From Bacteroidota bacterium (GTDB lineage Bacteria > Bacteroidota > Ignavibacteria > Ignavibacteriales > Ignavibacteriaceae): 7,082 nucleotides of DNA. Position numbers and translations under genes: made by a program. The first letter of the stretch is position 1, and each line of letters begins with the position of its first letter. The stretch is from positions 1-7,082 of the forward strand of contig JAEXTR010000254.1 in assembly GCA_023406915.1 (NCBI GenBank). The letters are read 5' to 3'. Positions 1 to 6,053 of the stretch are shown piece by piece. Under the pieces are notes generated by a model that did not search any database, was not told where the DNA came from, and saw nothing but the letters and a program-made list of their open reading frames with translations.

Positions 1-475
1 CCTTTATCGGGTCGGACAAAGAATCCAATTGTTTGACCTCCTCTTTATTTCTCCAGAACTGATCGCTTCGGAAAGCTTTGGCATGAAAACCGTCCTTGCT
101 GATGGGGTTGAGGCATTTATCGGTGCAATGTACATCGATGGAGGTATGGAGGTTGCTGAGCAGTTTATCCGAAAGTACATTCTTGAACCCTCACTTTCTG
201 AGGGAGCTCATTTGCAGGATGATAACTTTAAAAGCCAATTACTTGAATTGTTGCAGGGTATGAAAATTGAAATGCCCCGTTATGCCGTAATCGAGGAATC
301 CGGTCCTGAACACGACCGTGTATTCACCGTTGCTGTAATGGTAAATCAGAGAATAATTGGCGAGGGCAGGGGGAAGAGCAAAAAAGCTGCCGAGCAAGAC
401 GCTGCAAAGAATGCGTTGAAAATCATCACTGCTCAGAAGGATATTCTCTATACAAACAGTAGTTCAGCAGGATAA
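1..475 (+). CDS. rnc: Ribonuclease III, C-terminal part (5' end cut by window)
   Basis: This is a double-strand-specific endoribonuclease that matures rRNA and processes structured RNAs in the cytoplasm. The reading frame is open from base 2, so the gene starts outside the window and 157 residues are visible. The end of the catalytic domain is recognisable by LADGVEAFIGA, with Asp (visible residue 34, bases 101-103) and Glu (residue 37, bases 110-112). These match the second pair of acidic metal ligands of the family (E. coli D114 and E117). IDGG follows, as is usual. A double-stranded RNA-binding domain covers about residues 74-141, starting DNFKSQLLELLQ and ending with the GKSKKAAEQDAA helix that contacts RNA. 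The family signature HNERLEFLGD lies upstream of the window. The TTG at base 29 is inside the domain and is not the start. The segment before the active-site Asp reads ISPELIASESFG rather than the common GKGEE-GG type. The stop is TAA. Family identity is secure; only completeness is unknown. Confidence 0.95.
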   Translation, partial: LYRVGQRIQLFDLLFISPELIASESFGMKTVLADGVEAFIGAMYIDGGMEVAEQFIRKYILEPSLSEGAHLQDDNFKSQLLELLQGMKIEMPRYAVIEESGPEHDRVFTVAVMVNQRIIGEGRGKSKKAAEQDAAKNALKIITAQKDILYTNSSSAG

Positions 476-489
476 GTCCTGTATGAATG

Positions 490-556
490 CTGTCTGCTCT
501 TTACTTTTCTCAACGAATCTTCCTATTTTTCCACATCTATTTTTCTCTTTATTTGG
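490..556 (+). other. Pyrimidine-rich leader between rnc and gcvP
   Basis: The spacer upstream of gcvP is strongly pyrimidine-biased on the + strand. Within bases 501-550 about 40 of 50 bases are C or T and only one is G. It contains two copies of the 9-mer CTATTTTTC (523-531 and 537-545), 14 bases apart start to start. The promoter of gcvP, if separate from rnc, would have to lie here, but I see no convincing -35/-10 pair or Bacteroidota-type -7 element. No glycine riboswitch is visible. The function is unknown; an unstructured leader is one possibility. Confidence 0.35.
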
Positions 557-559
557 TAC

Positions 560-568
560 GGTGAAAGA
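560..568 (+). promoter_or_regulatory. Weak ribosome binding site of gcvP
   Basis: GGTGA (560-564) lies four bases before the ATG at 569 and matches the 3' part of the Shine-Dalgarno consensus (AGGAGGTGA). The GTG at 561 cannot be the start because its frame meets a stop at 567-572 within the first codons (GTG AAA GAA TGA). This supports the ATG at 569. Confidence 0.4.
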
Positions 569-3430
569 ATGACTACCCTTAAACACTATGATGAATTTGT
601 AAACAGACATATTGGACCACGCGAGGATGAAACTGCTGAAATGCTGAAAACCCTCAATGTGTCCAGCCTTGACGAACTGATCGGACAAACTATCCCAGAC
701 CACATCCGCTTAAAGGAACCACTGAAACTCAGTGAACCGATGTCGGAATATGCTTTTTTGAACTATATCAGAGAGCTGGCTTCAAAAAACCACATAGCAA
801 AATCGTATATCGGTATGGGGTATTATCCGGCGATTCTTCCTCCGGTGATTCTGCGTAATATCTTCGAAAATCCTGCATGGTACACTCAGTACACTCCGTA
901 CCAGGCTGAAATTGCCCAGGGACGTCTCGAAGCGCTGATCAATTTTCAGACAGCCGTGGCAGATCTGACCGGGTTACCTCTGGCGAATGCATCCTTACTT
1001 GATGAAGGTACAGCAGCTGCAGAAGCGATGCTCATGTTCCTGGGGTCAACGAAGAAGAAGGGTGCGCTCAGGTTTTTTGTTGATGAGCATACATTTCCTC
1101 AGACAATCGCTGTATTACATACACGAGCATTACCAAAGGGAATTGAGCTGGTCATCGGTGATTTCCAGACGTTTACACCAGACGATTCCTACTTCGGTGC
1201 ATTCGTACAGTACCCTGATAATTCAGGTAGTATTAACAGTATTCAGGCGAAGATTACGGCATGCAATGCTACGAAAACCTTTGTGTGTGTAGCATCTGAT
1301 TTGCTGGCACTGGCTCTGATCACACCTCCCGGCGAGTTTGGTGCAGATGTGGTGGTGGGAAATTCACAGCGCTTTGGTGTGCCGATGGGATTCGGTGGAC
1401 CACACGCAGGATTCTTTGCTGCAAAAGAAGAGTTTGCCAGGATGATTCCCGGACGCATTATAGGTGCATCGGTAGATGTGAAAGGTGCGCCCGCCTACAG
1501 AATGGCACTGCAAACCCGTGAACAACACATTAAACGTGAAAAAGCAACGAGTAATATCTGCACTGCCCAGGTTCTGCTAGCAATTCTTGCCGGTATGTAT
1601 GCTGTGTACCATGGACAAGAAGGTATCAGGAAGATTGCGCTGTTTGTGCATTCTCTCACCAGATCACTTGATTCAATGCTGCAATCACTTGGATTACAGC
1701 AATTGAACAAGGAGTATTTCGATACGCTCCGTATTACCTGTGATTCTGTGACTTCGGCCAAAATACGGAGTGCTGCTGAACCAAAGAGAATGAACTTTCG
1801 ATATTTCGAAAATGGTGATATTGGTATTTCCCTTAGTGAAGTTCATACTGAATCAGATGTTGCTGAGATAGTAGCGCTGTTTGCAGAAGTATTGGGAAAA
1901 ACAGCAATCACACCTTCTTTTATGGTCGCTGAACCCGCACAGAATCTGAAAAGAACCTCGGCATATCTGACACATCCGGTGTTTCAGATGTATCACTCAG
2001 AAACCGATCTGATGAGATATATTAAATCACTTGAGAGAAAAGACCTTTCTCTGGTACATTCAATGATCGCACTGGGTTCATGCACGATGAAGCTGAATGC
2101 AGCAGCTGAAATGCTGGCTGTAACGTATCCAAGATTCGCCCATATCCACCCATTTGCACCTGCTCATCAAACAGAAGGTTATCTGACACTCATCAAAGAC
2201 CTAGAAGATGCACTCAGTGAAATCACTGGCTTTGCAGGAGTTTCAATGCAACCAAATTCTGGTGCACAGGGTGAGTATGCTGGATTAATGGTAATCAGGG
2301 AATATCAGCTGAGGCGCGGAGAGACGAACAGAACTGTTTGTTTGATTCCGTCATCTGCCCATGGCACCAATCCCGCGAGTGCAGTAATGGCGGGGATGAA
2401 GGTCGTAGTTGTTGCTTGTGATGAAATGGGCAATATCGATATGCATGATCTGAGAAAGAAAGCAGAAGAGCATAAGGATACATTGTGTGCCCTGATGGTT
2501 ACGTATCCATCAACACATGGTGTTTACGAAGAAAGCATCATTGAGGTGTGTGAAATCATTCATCAGTATGGTGGACAGGTTTATATGGATGGTGCCAATA
2601 TGAATGCCCAGGTTGGACTCACCAGCCCGGGAATGATAGGTGCCGATGTTTGCCACCTGAATCTGCACAAAACATTTGCAATTCCGCATGGTGGTGGTGG
2701 ACCAGGTATGGGACCAATCTGTGTTCGTGAACATTTAGTGCCGTTCCTTCCAACCCATCCAGTGGTAAAAGTTGGTGGCGAACAGGGGTTTTCAGCTGTT
2801 TCTGCAGCCCCATACGGTTCAGCTAACGTCCTTATCATCTCACTTGCATACATAAAAATGCTTGGAGAATCAGGGCTGACACGTTCAACGAAATATGCCA
2901 TCCTGAATGCTAATTACATGAAGGAGAAGCTGAGCCCACATTACAAGACCTTGTACACAAACAAAAACGGACGTAATGCGCATGAGATGATATTTGACAT
3001 GCGTGAGTTCAAGAAAACTGCAGGTATTGAAGTTGAGGATATTGCCAAGCGCCTTATGGATTATGGTTTCCATGCTCCAACAGTCTCATTCCCGGTTCCA
3101 GGTACCCTTATGGTGGAACCAACAGAGAGTGAGCCAAAAGCTGAACTTGACCGCTTTATTGACACGATGATTGCTATTCGTGCAGAGATTCGTGAGATTG
3201 AAGAGGGACATGCAGACAAAGAAGATAACGTGCTGAAAAATGCTCCTCACACACTTGAGACAGTTATCGCTGATGACTGGAAGCATTCCTATACCAGAGA
3301 AAAGGCTGCCTATCCGTTGCCGCTTCTCAGGAAAAACAAGTTCTGGCCTTCTGTATCAAGAATCAATAATGCTTATGGTGACAGAAACCTGATGTGTACC
3401 TGCTTACCGATTGAGGAATATATAGTATAA
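569..3430 (+). CDS. gcvP: Glycine dehydrogenase (decarboxylating), P protein of the glycine cleavage system
   Basis: GcvP is the PLP enzyme that decarboxylates glycine and passes the aminomethyl group to the lipoyl arm of GcvH, feeding 5,10-methylene-tetrahydrofolate through GcvT. The 953 residues match the full-length single-chain form (E. coli 957), not the split GcvPA/GcvPB form. The N terminus (FVNRHIGP) is typical. The N-terminal half shows YIGMGYY, YTPYQAEIAQGRLEAL and QTREQHIKREKATSNICTAQ. The catalytic C-terminal half shows GSCTMKLNAAAEM, NSGAQGEYAG, SAHGTNPASA, TYPSTHGVYEE and MDGANMNAQVG. The PLP-binding lysine is K701 in HLNLHKTFAIPHGGGGPG, equivalent to E. coli K708, with the glycine-rich loop at about 707-713. 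No frameshift or missing key residue is seen. The gene stands alone: gcvT, gcvH and lpd are not in the window, so the system is dispersed on the chromosome. It ends with TAA just before a hairpin. Identification is secure. Confidence 0.98.
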   Translation: MTTLKHYDEFVNRHIGPREDETAEMLKTLNVSSLDELIGQTIPDHIRLKEPLKLSEPMSEYAFLNYIRELASKNHIAKSYIGMGYYPAILPPVILRNIFENPAWYTQYTPYQAEIAQGRLEALINFQTAVADLTGLPLANASLLDEGTAAAEAMLMFLGSTKKKGALRFFVDEHTFPQTIAVLHTRALPKGIELVIGDFQTFTPDDSYFGAFVQYPDNSGSINSIQAKITACNATKTFVCVASDLLALALITPPGEFGADVVVGNSQRFGVPMGFGGPHAGFFAAKEEFARMIPGRIIGASVDVKGAPAYRMALQTREQHIKREKATSNICTAQVLLAILAGMYAVYHGQEGIRKIALFVHSLTRSLDSMLQSLGLQQLNKEYFDTLRITCDSVTSAKIRSAAEPKRMNFRYFENGDIGISLSEVHTESDVAEIVALFAEVLGKTAITPSFMVAEPAQNLKRTSAYLTHPVFQMYHSETDLMRYIKSLERKDLSLVHSMIALGSCTMKLNAAAEMLAVTYPRFAHIHPFAPAHQTEGYLTLIKDLEDALSEITGFAGVSMQPNSGAQGEYAGLMVIREYQLRRGETNRTVCLIPSSAHGTNPASAVMAGMKVVVVACDEMGNIDMHDLRKKAEEHKDTLCALMVTYPSTHGVYEESIIEVCEIIHQYGGQVYMDGANMNAQVGLTSPGMIGADVCHLNLHKTFAIPHGGGGPGMGPICVREHLVPFLPTHPVVKVGGEQGFSAVSAAPYGSANVLIISLAYIKMLGESGLTRSTKYAILNANYMKEKLSPHYKTLYTNKNGRNAHEMIFDMREFKKTAGIEVEDIAKRLMDYGFHAPTVSFPVPGTLMVEPTESEPKAELDRFIDTMIAIRAEIREIEEGHADKEDNVLKNAPHTLETVIADDWKHSYTREKAAYPLPLLRKNKFWPSVSRINNAYGDRNLMCTCLPIEEYIV

Positions 3431-3455
3431 GAGAGCCTCATTGGCAACTACTTTG

Positions 3456-3522
3456 TCAGGGCTGTTCCTGAAGCTGCACCCAATGATGGTGATCAGCAGA
3501 AGAGACAGCCCTGAAGTATTTT
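3456..3522 (+). terminator. Candidate intrinsic terminator after gcvP
   Basis: A perfect 10-base inverted repeat (3456-3465, TCAGGGCTGT, and 3505-3514, ACAGCCCTGA) flanks an inner stem. The inner stem pairs GCTG with CAGC (3473-3476/3494-3497) and CACC with GGTG (3477-3480/3488-3491). Together they form one long imperfect hairpin starting 26 bases after the gcvP stop. It is followed by GTATTTT (3516-3522), a short T-rich tract on the + strand. On the - strand the stem is followed by CAAAGTAG, which is not U-rich, so intrinsic termination is better supported for gcvP than for the converging operon. The stem is longer and more interrupted than a textbook terminator. Confidence 0.55.
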
Positions 3523-3533
3523 AAAGGGGAAAA

Positions 3534-3866
3534 CTATTTTCGGATACCGAAATAGAATCCTATCAGTGCAGATATAAGAAACGGGAGATTTGCCATGGCA
3601 AGTTCTTTCAGTCCCAGCGTCTCAAGAGGATTTCCTTTCGTGGCTTCCTCAAACACATTCTGAAGAGAAATCGCATCAAAGTGAATGAATCCATTGATGA
3701 CCGCCAGCTGCCCGAACAAAAGCAGCATCCCAATGATAAAAACCAGAAGAAACGCAATTTTTTTTGCAAGAAATCCAATGATGAACCCGCTACCGACCCC
3801 CATTGCAATAGTCTGGAGGTAGAATATTGTAGATGCAGAAAGCATCAAAACGATATCAGTGCTCAT
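3534..3866 (-). CDS. FUN14-like small integral membrane protein
   Basis: This is a 110-aa hydrophobic protein with three likely membrane segments at about residues 14-33, 37-57 and 89-107. The pattern resembles the FUN14 family (Pfam FUN14). It has a glycine-rich first helix with G-x-G-F-x-x-G-F-x-x-K-K (residues 25-36). A second helix ends LLLFGQLAVINGFIHFD, which corresponds to the family's Q/L-L-x-x-x-G-x-I-x-x-D element. A polar loop with the acidic stretch FEEATKGN follows, and then a short C-terminal helix ending GFYFGIRK. Eukaryotic FUN14 proteins sit in the mitochondrial outer membrane; the role of bacterial members is not established. The ATG at 3866 was chosen because it overlaps the stop of the upstream lipoprotein gene in an ATGA (3863-3866), which indicates translational coupling. 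A longer frame to 3911 would overlap that gene by 49 bases and adds no domain. The stop is TAG. It is the last gene of the minus-strand group. Family assignment is by pattern only and could be another small membrane family. Confidence 0.65.
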   Translation of the reverse strand: MSTDIVLMLSASTIFYLQTIAMGVGSGFIIGFLAKKIAFLLVFIIGMLLLFGQLAVINGFIHFDAISLQNVFEEATKGNPLETLGLKELAMANLPFLISALIGFYFGIRK

Positions 3867-4285
3867 TCCAGTACACCCGTATTCAGGATCTGTGATGAGA
3901 AGAACTTCCATTTCCCATTATGAAGTTTCAGTACATTTCTTGTCTCAACTTCATTATCCTGAAAATCACCGCCGGCCAGTTTTCTGGTTTGCTGTACAAC
4001 GAGTACTTCAGCAAGATCATCTTCTATCTTCTCAACTTTTACATCCTTAAGCGTAACTTTCAGATCATACTGCTCAAATAGGGTCTGAACCATTCTTTCG
4101 GTTGCGCCGTATAGCGGGCTTTCAGGATGGATCGTTTCCATGTAGAGATCGATGTCCTCATTATTCATCGATTCAGCATTCAGATAGATTGTTGCTTTCG
4201 CCGCATCTTCCTGAGTGGTATTGTTATTGCAACCTGCAAAAACAAGAAGCAGGAAGGCTAAGAACGGGATGAGAGTTTTTTTCAC
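3863..4285 (-). CDS. Small lipoprotein with NTF2-like C-terminal domain
   Basis: This is a 140-aa putative lipoprotein of unknown function. It starts MKKTLIPFLAFLLLVFAGC: two lysines, a hydrophobic core and a lipobox-like LVFAGC with the lipidated Cys at residue 19. Phe at the -3 position is unusual for a lipobox. Cys is followed by NNNTTQ with no Asp at +2, which by the E. coli Lol rule favours the outer membrane, though that rule may not hold here. Residues about 28-135 look like an NTF2/SnoaL-type alpha+beta fold. A helix contains NNEDIDLYMETIHP, and later strands contain VTLKDVKVEKIEDDLAEVLV and the C-terminal LKLHNGKWKFFSSQIL, a common ending in that fold. The start codon is GTG (4283-4285), supported by AGGAG six bases upstream. 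It lies 9 bases after the barrel gene and overlaps the FUN14-like gene by 4 bases, so co-translation is likely. Lipoprotein status is well supported; the fold is inference. Confidence 0.82.
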   Translation of the reverse strand: MKKTLIPFLAFLLLVFAGCNNNTTQEDAAKATIYLNAESMNNEDIDLYMETIHPESPLYGATERMVQTLFEQYDLKVTLKDVKVEKIEDDLAEVLVVQQTRKLAGGDFQDNEVETRNVLKLHNGKWKFFSSQILNTGVLE

Positions 4286-4291
4286 GGTTAA

Positions 4292-4296
4292 CTCCT
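4292..4296 (-). promoter_or_regulatory. Shine-Dalgarno site of the lipoprotein gene, overlapping the upstream stop
   Basis: AGGAG on the minus strand lies six bases before the GTG start at 4285 and shares two bases with the TAG stop of the barrel gene (4295-4297). It decides the GTG start and implies that ribosomes finishing the barrel gene can re-initiate directly. Confidence 0.75.
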
Positions 4297-5977
4297 AAAA
4301 ATCTATGATGAATTTAACACCAAGATACGAAAGAATGGATTTATTACCTGTGGCGAGTTCATGATCCTGTTCAAAGTGGTAGTAGAAGGTAAATGCCAGA
4401 TCACGGAGGAATTCATAACGGGCAAAAAGTGTTACGATATGCTGATCATACCGGTTACCTGCCAGAAAAGGCGCAGTCATTGGGTCGATATTATCTCTGT
4501 GTGTCAGTAAAATATCACCACCTACATTGTAGATCAGGTTCCCGTTTGCGTCGTAAACGTTTTCACCTCTCCGGACGAATCGATACCCAGCCTCAAATCG
4601 AAGATCTGCTGATGCGGTATATCGGAAAGTAGCAGCAATTTCGTCTGCATTCGATCCTATACGGTGTCCGAGGGGTATCCCCCAGGAGGTATAGTTGTTA
4701 TGAATGTTGTAATGAGAGTAAGTAAAAGGTCGTATCTTCGTATACTCACCGATCAGAGAAGCGTTCTCAAGCCCAAAGGGTTCATACCAGAATGCCCCGA
4801 GCTGATAACCCGTTTTGTTACTGTAGCGGTCCATCCACTGCATGTCATTAATGATGCTTTCATCCATAAAGAAAGTAGCCTGCAGTTCCAGGTTATCGAT
4901 GGCATCTGACTGGATATCGAAAAACATAGTACCATTATCACGATCCTGGAGGGACATTTCCACAAACTTATAGAAAATCATTGGGTTGAAATATGCCAGA
5001 TCGATTCCACGTCCTGAATAAATAATATTCTCTCCTATACCAATGTCAAACCAGCCCGGGAACGAGAGCCGGACTTTGTTGATGGCAAAATATTTGTTTA
5101 TATTTTTACTTCGGTCAATATTGAAATAGCTCACACCTTGTGCATGCAAAGATGTGAAATGGACGATACCATAATCAAAATCAAACTTAAAAAAATCGAG
5201 TAGGGGAGTCCGGTCATTCAGAACAAATTTACTACCGTAGCCATATCCGTAACTGATATTTTCCCTGCCAATCTGAAACACAAAAGACATATCTTCCACT
5301 GGCTGGTAGAGGTATCGAAGATAGCCTCTTGTATAGTCATAATTGCCTATGTTCTCCATATCTTCCACCCATTTGAAATTTGCCGGCAGTCTTGGGTCCA
5401 TAATCTCGGCAAAACTTTTGCTGCCACCGGCTAAGCCCTTTTCAAAAGTAAAGTTGTAGCCAAGATTATCAAGGACGGTACCCTGAAATGCAAACCCGGT
5501 ACCATAGACAATTGAGTTTGTTATGTCATTTCTGAAACGCTGACCCCAGTATGCTTCCCCGAACCACCGGATAAATAAATTTGCATTTTCGTCCTTATGG
5601 TGGTACAAATATTTTTTCTTTTCCCTGAATGCAGAGACGATTCTGTCTCCCAAACTCATGTCGCCGCCAAATATCTTATGTGTGTTATCCTCAGATATCA
5701 TATCATCACTGAATTCAGACAAATATTTGTTCAGGGTAGTCACTTCAACGCTGCTGAGATCAGCACGCATGGTATCAAGCTTTTCCAGGAACCTCCTGAC
5801 CTCACCACGCATCATCAGAGGGTCATCATCATGAATTCTGTCTATAAGACCTTTGACCTTCATCACTTTTAAGAAATGGTACACTTCATGCTGTGAAGGA
5901 ACGCTTTCAACCTGAGCATGGAGGTAATTTGCAGACAAAAGTAGCAGTATGATAGTATATGTTCTGAGTAGTTTCAT
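4295..5977 (-). CDS. Outer-membrane beta-barrel protein, capsule assembly Wzi-like, with N-terminal helical module
   Basis: This is a 560-aa probable outer-membrane protein. The signal peptide MKLLRTYTIILLLLSANYLHA is followed by Gln-22 and fits SPase I cleavage after LHA. Residues about 27-92 form a helical module with the pattern HEVYHFLKVMKVKGLI...PLMMRGEV, reminiscent of an S-layer-homology (SLH) repeat. From about residue 110 on, alternating aromatic and polar residues indicate beta strands of a barrel. The stretch GRENISYGYGYGSKFVLND (237-255) and the YFNPMIFYK motif (near 330) resemble Wzi-like proteins (Pfam Caps_assemb_Wzi). The chain ends SYLGVKFIIDF; a terminal Phe is the usual recognition signal for the BAM machinery. 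E. coli Wzi helps attach capsule, but no capsule genes are seen here, so the substrate is unknown. Start choice: ATG at 5977 gives a clean signal peptide; ATG at 5986 (three residues longer) is equally possible, and a TTG at 6037 is less likely. None has a strong Shine-Dalgarno site. The stop TAG overlaps the next gene's Shine-Dalgarno site. Confidence 0.75.
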   Translation of the reverse strand: MKLLRTYTIILLLLSANYLHAQVESVPSQHEVYHFLKVMKVKGLIDRIHDDDPLMMRGEVRRFLEKLDTMRADLSSVEVTTLNKYLSEFSDDMISEDNTHKIFGGDMSLGDRIVSAFREKKKYLYHHKDENANLFIRWFGEAYWGQRFRNDITNSIVYGTGFAFQGTVLDNLGYNFTFEKGLAGGSKSFAEIMDPRLPANFKWVEDMENIGNYDYTRGYLRYLYQPVEDMSFVFQIGRENISYGYGYGSKFVLNDRTPLLDFFKFDFDYGIVHFTSLHAQGVSYFNIDRSKNINKYFAINKVRLSFPGWFDIGIGENIIYSGRGIDLAYFNPMIFYKFVEMSLQDRDNGTMFFDIQSDAIDNLELQATFFMDESIINDMQWMDRYSNKTGYQLGAFWYEPFGLENASLIGEYTKIRPFTYSHYNIHNNYTSWGIPLGHRIGSNADEIAATFRYTASADLRFEAGYRFVRRGENVYDANGNLIYNVGGDILLTHRDNIDPMTAPFLAGNRYDQHIVTLFARYEFLRDLAFTFYYHFEQDHELATGNKSILSYLGVKFIIDF

Positions 5978-6053
5978 AGCCGTCATAATTTGAGAATAAG
6001 AACCGATAAAGATAAGAAACTCCTCAGTGCTTAACAATGAATTGCCCTGGTTA

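Noticed and set aside
29..475. TTG at base 29 as the start of a short RNase III-like gene
   Set aside because: The frame is open upstream to the window edge and reads as RNase III sequence, so the gene is simply cut by the window.
468..481. Short inverted repeat CAGGA/TCCTG around the rnc stop codon as a terminator
   Set aside because: The stem is only five base pairs and no T-run follows directly; it could be chance.
476..568. Glycine riboswitch upstream of gcvP
   Set aside because: The 93-base spacer lacks the conserved purine-rich core and paired helices, and is almost devoid of G.
2581..2901. Minus-strand frame of 106 codons inside gcvP
   Set aside because: It lies opposite the conserved PLP-binding region of gcvP and its composition reflects the complement of those codons.
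3867..3911. Longer FUN14-like protein starting at 3911
   Set aside because: It would overlap the lipoprotein gene by 49 bases; the ATGA overlap at 3863-3866 is a better start and the extra residues are not hydrophobic or domain-like.
3681..4050. Plus-strand open frames opposite the FUN14-like and lipoprotein genes
   Set aside because: They are low-complexity antisense shadows without recognisable domains, while the minus-strand frames show signal peptide, membrane helices and coupled starts.
5978..6037. TTG start at 6037 for the barrel protein
   Set aside because: It puts 20 extra residues before a complete signal peptide that begins at the ATG at 5977; TTG is also rarer.
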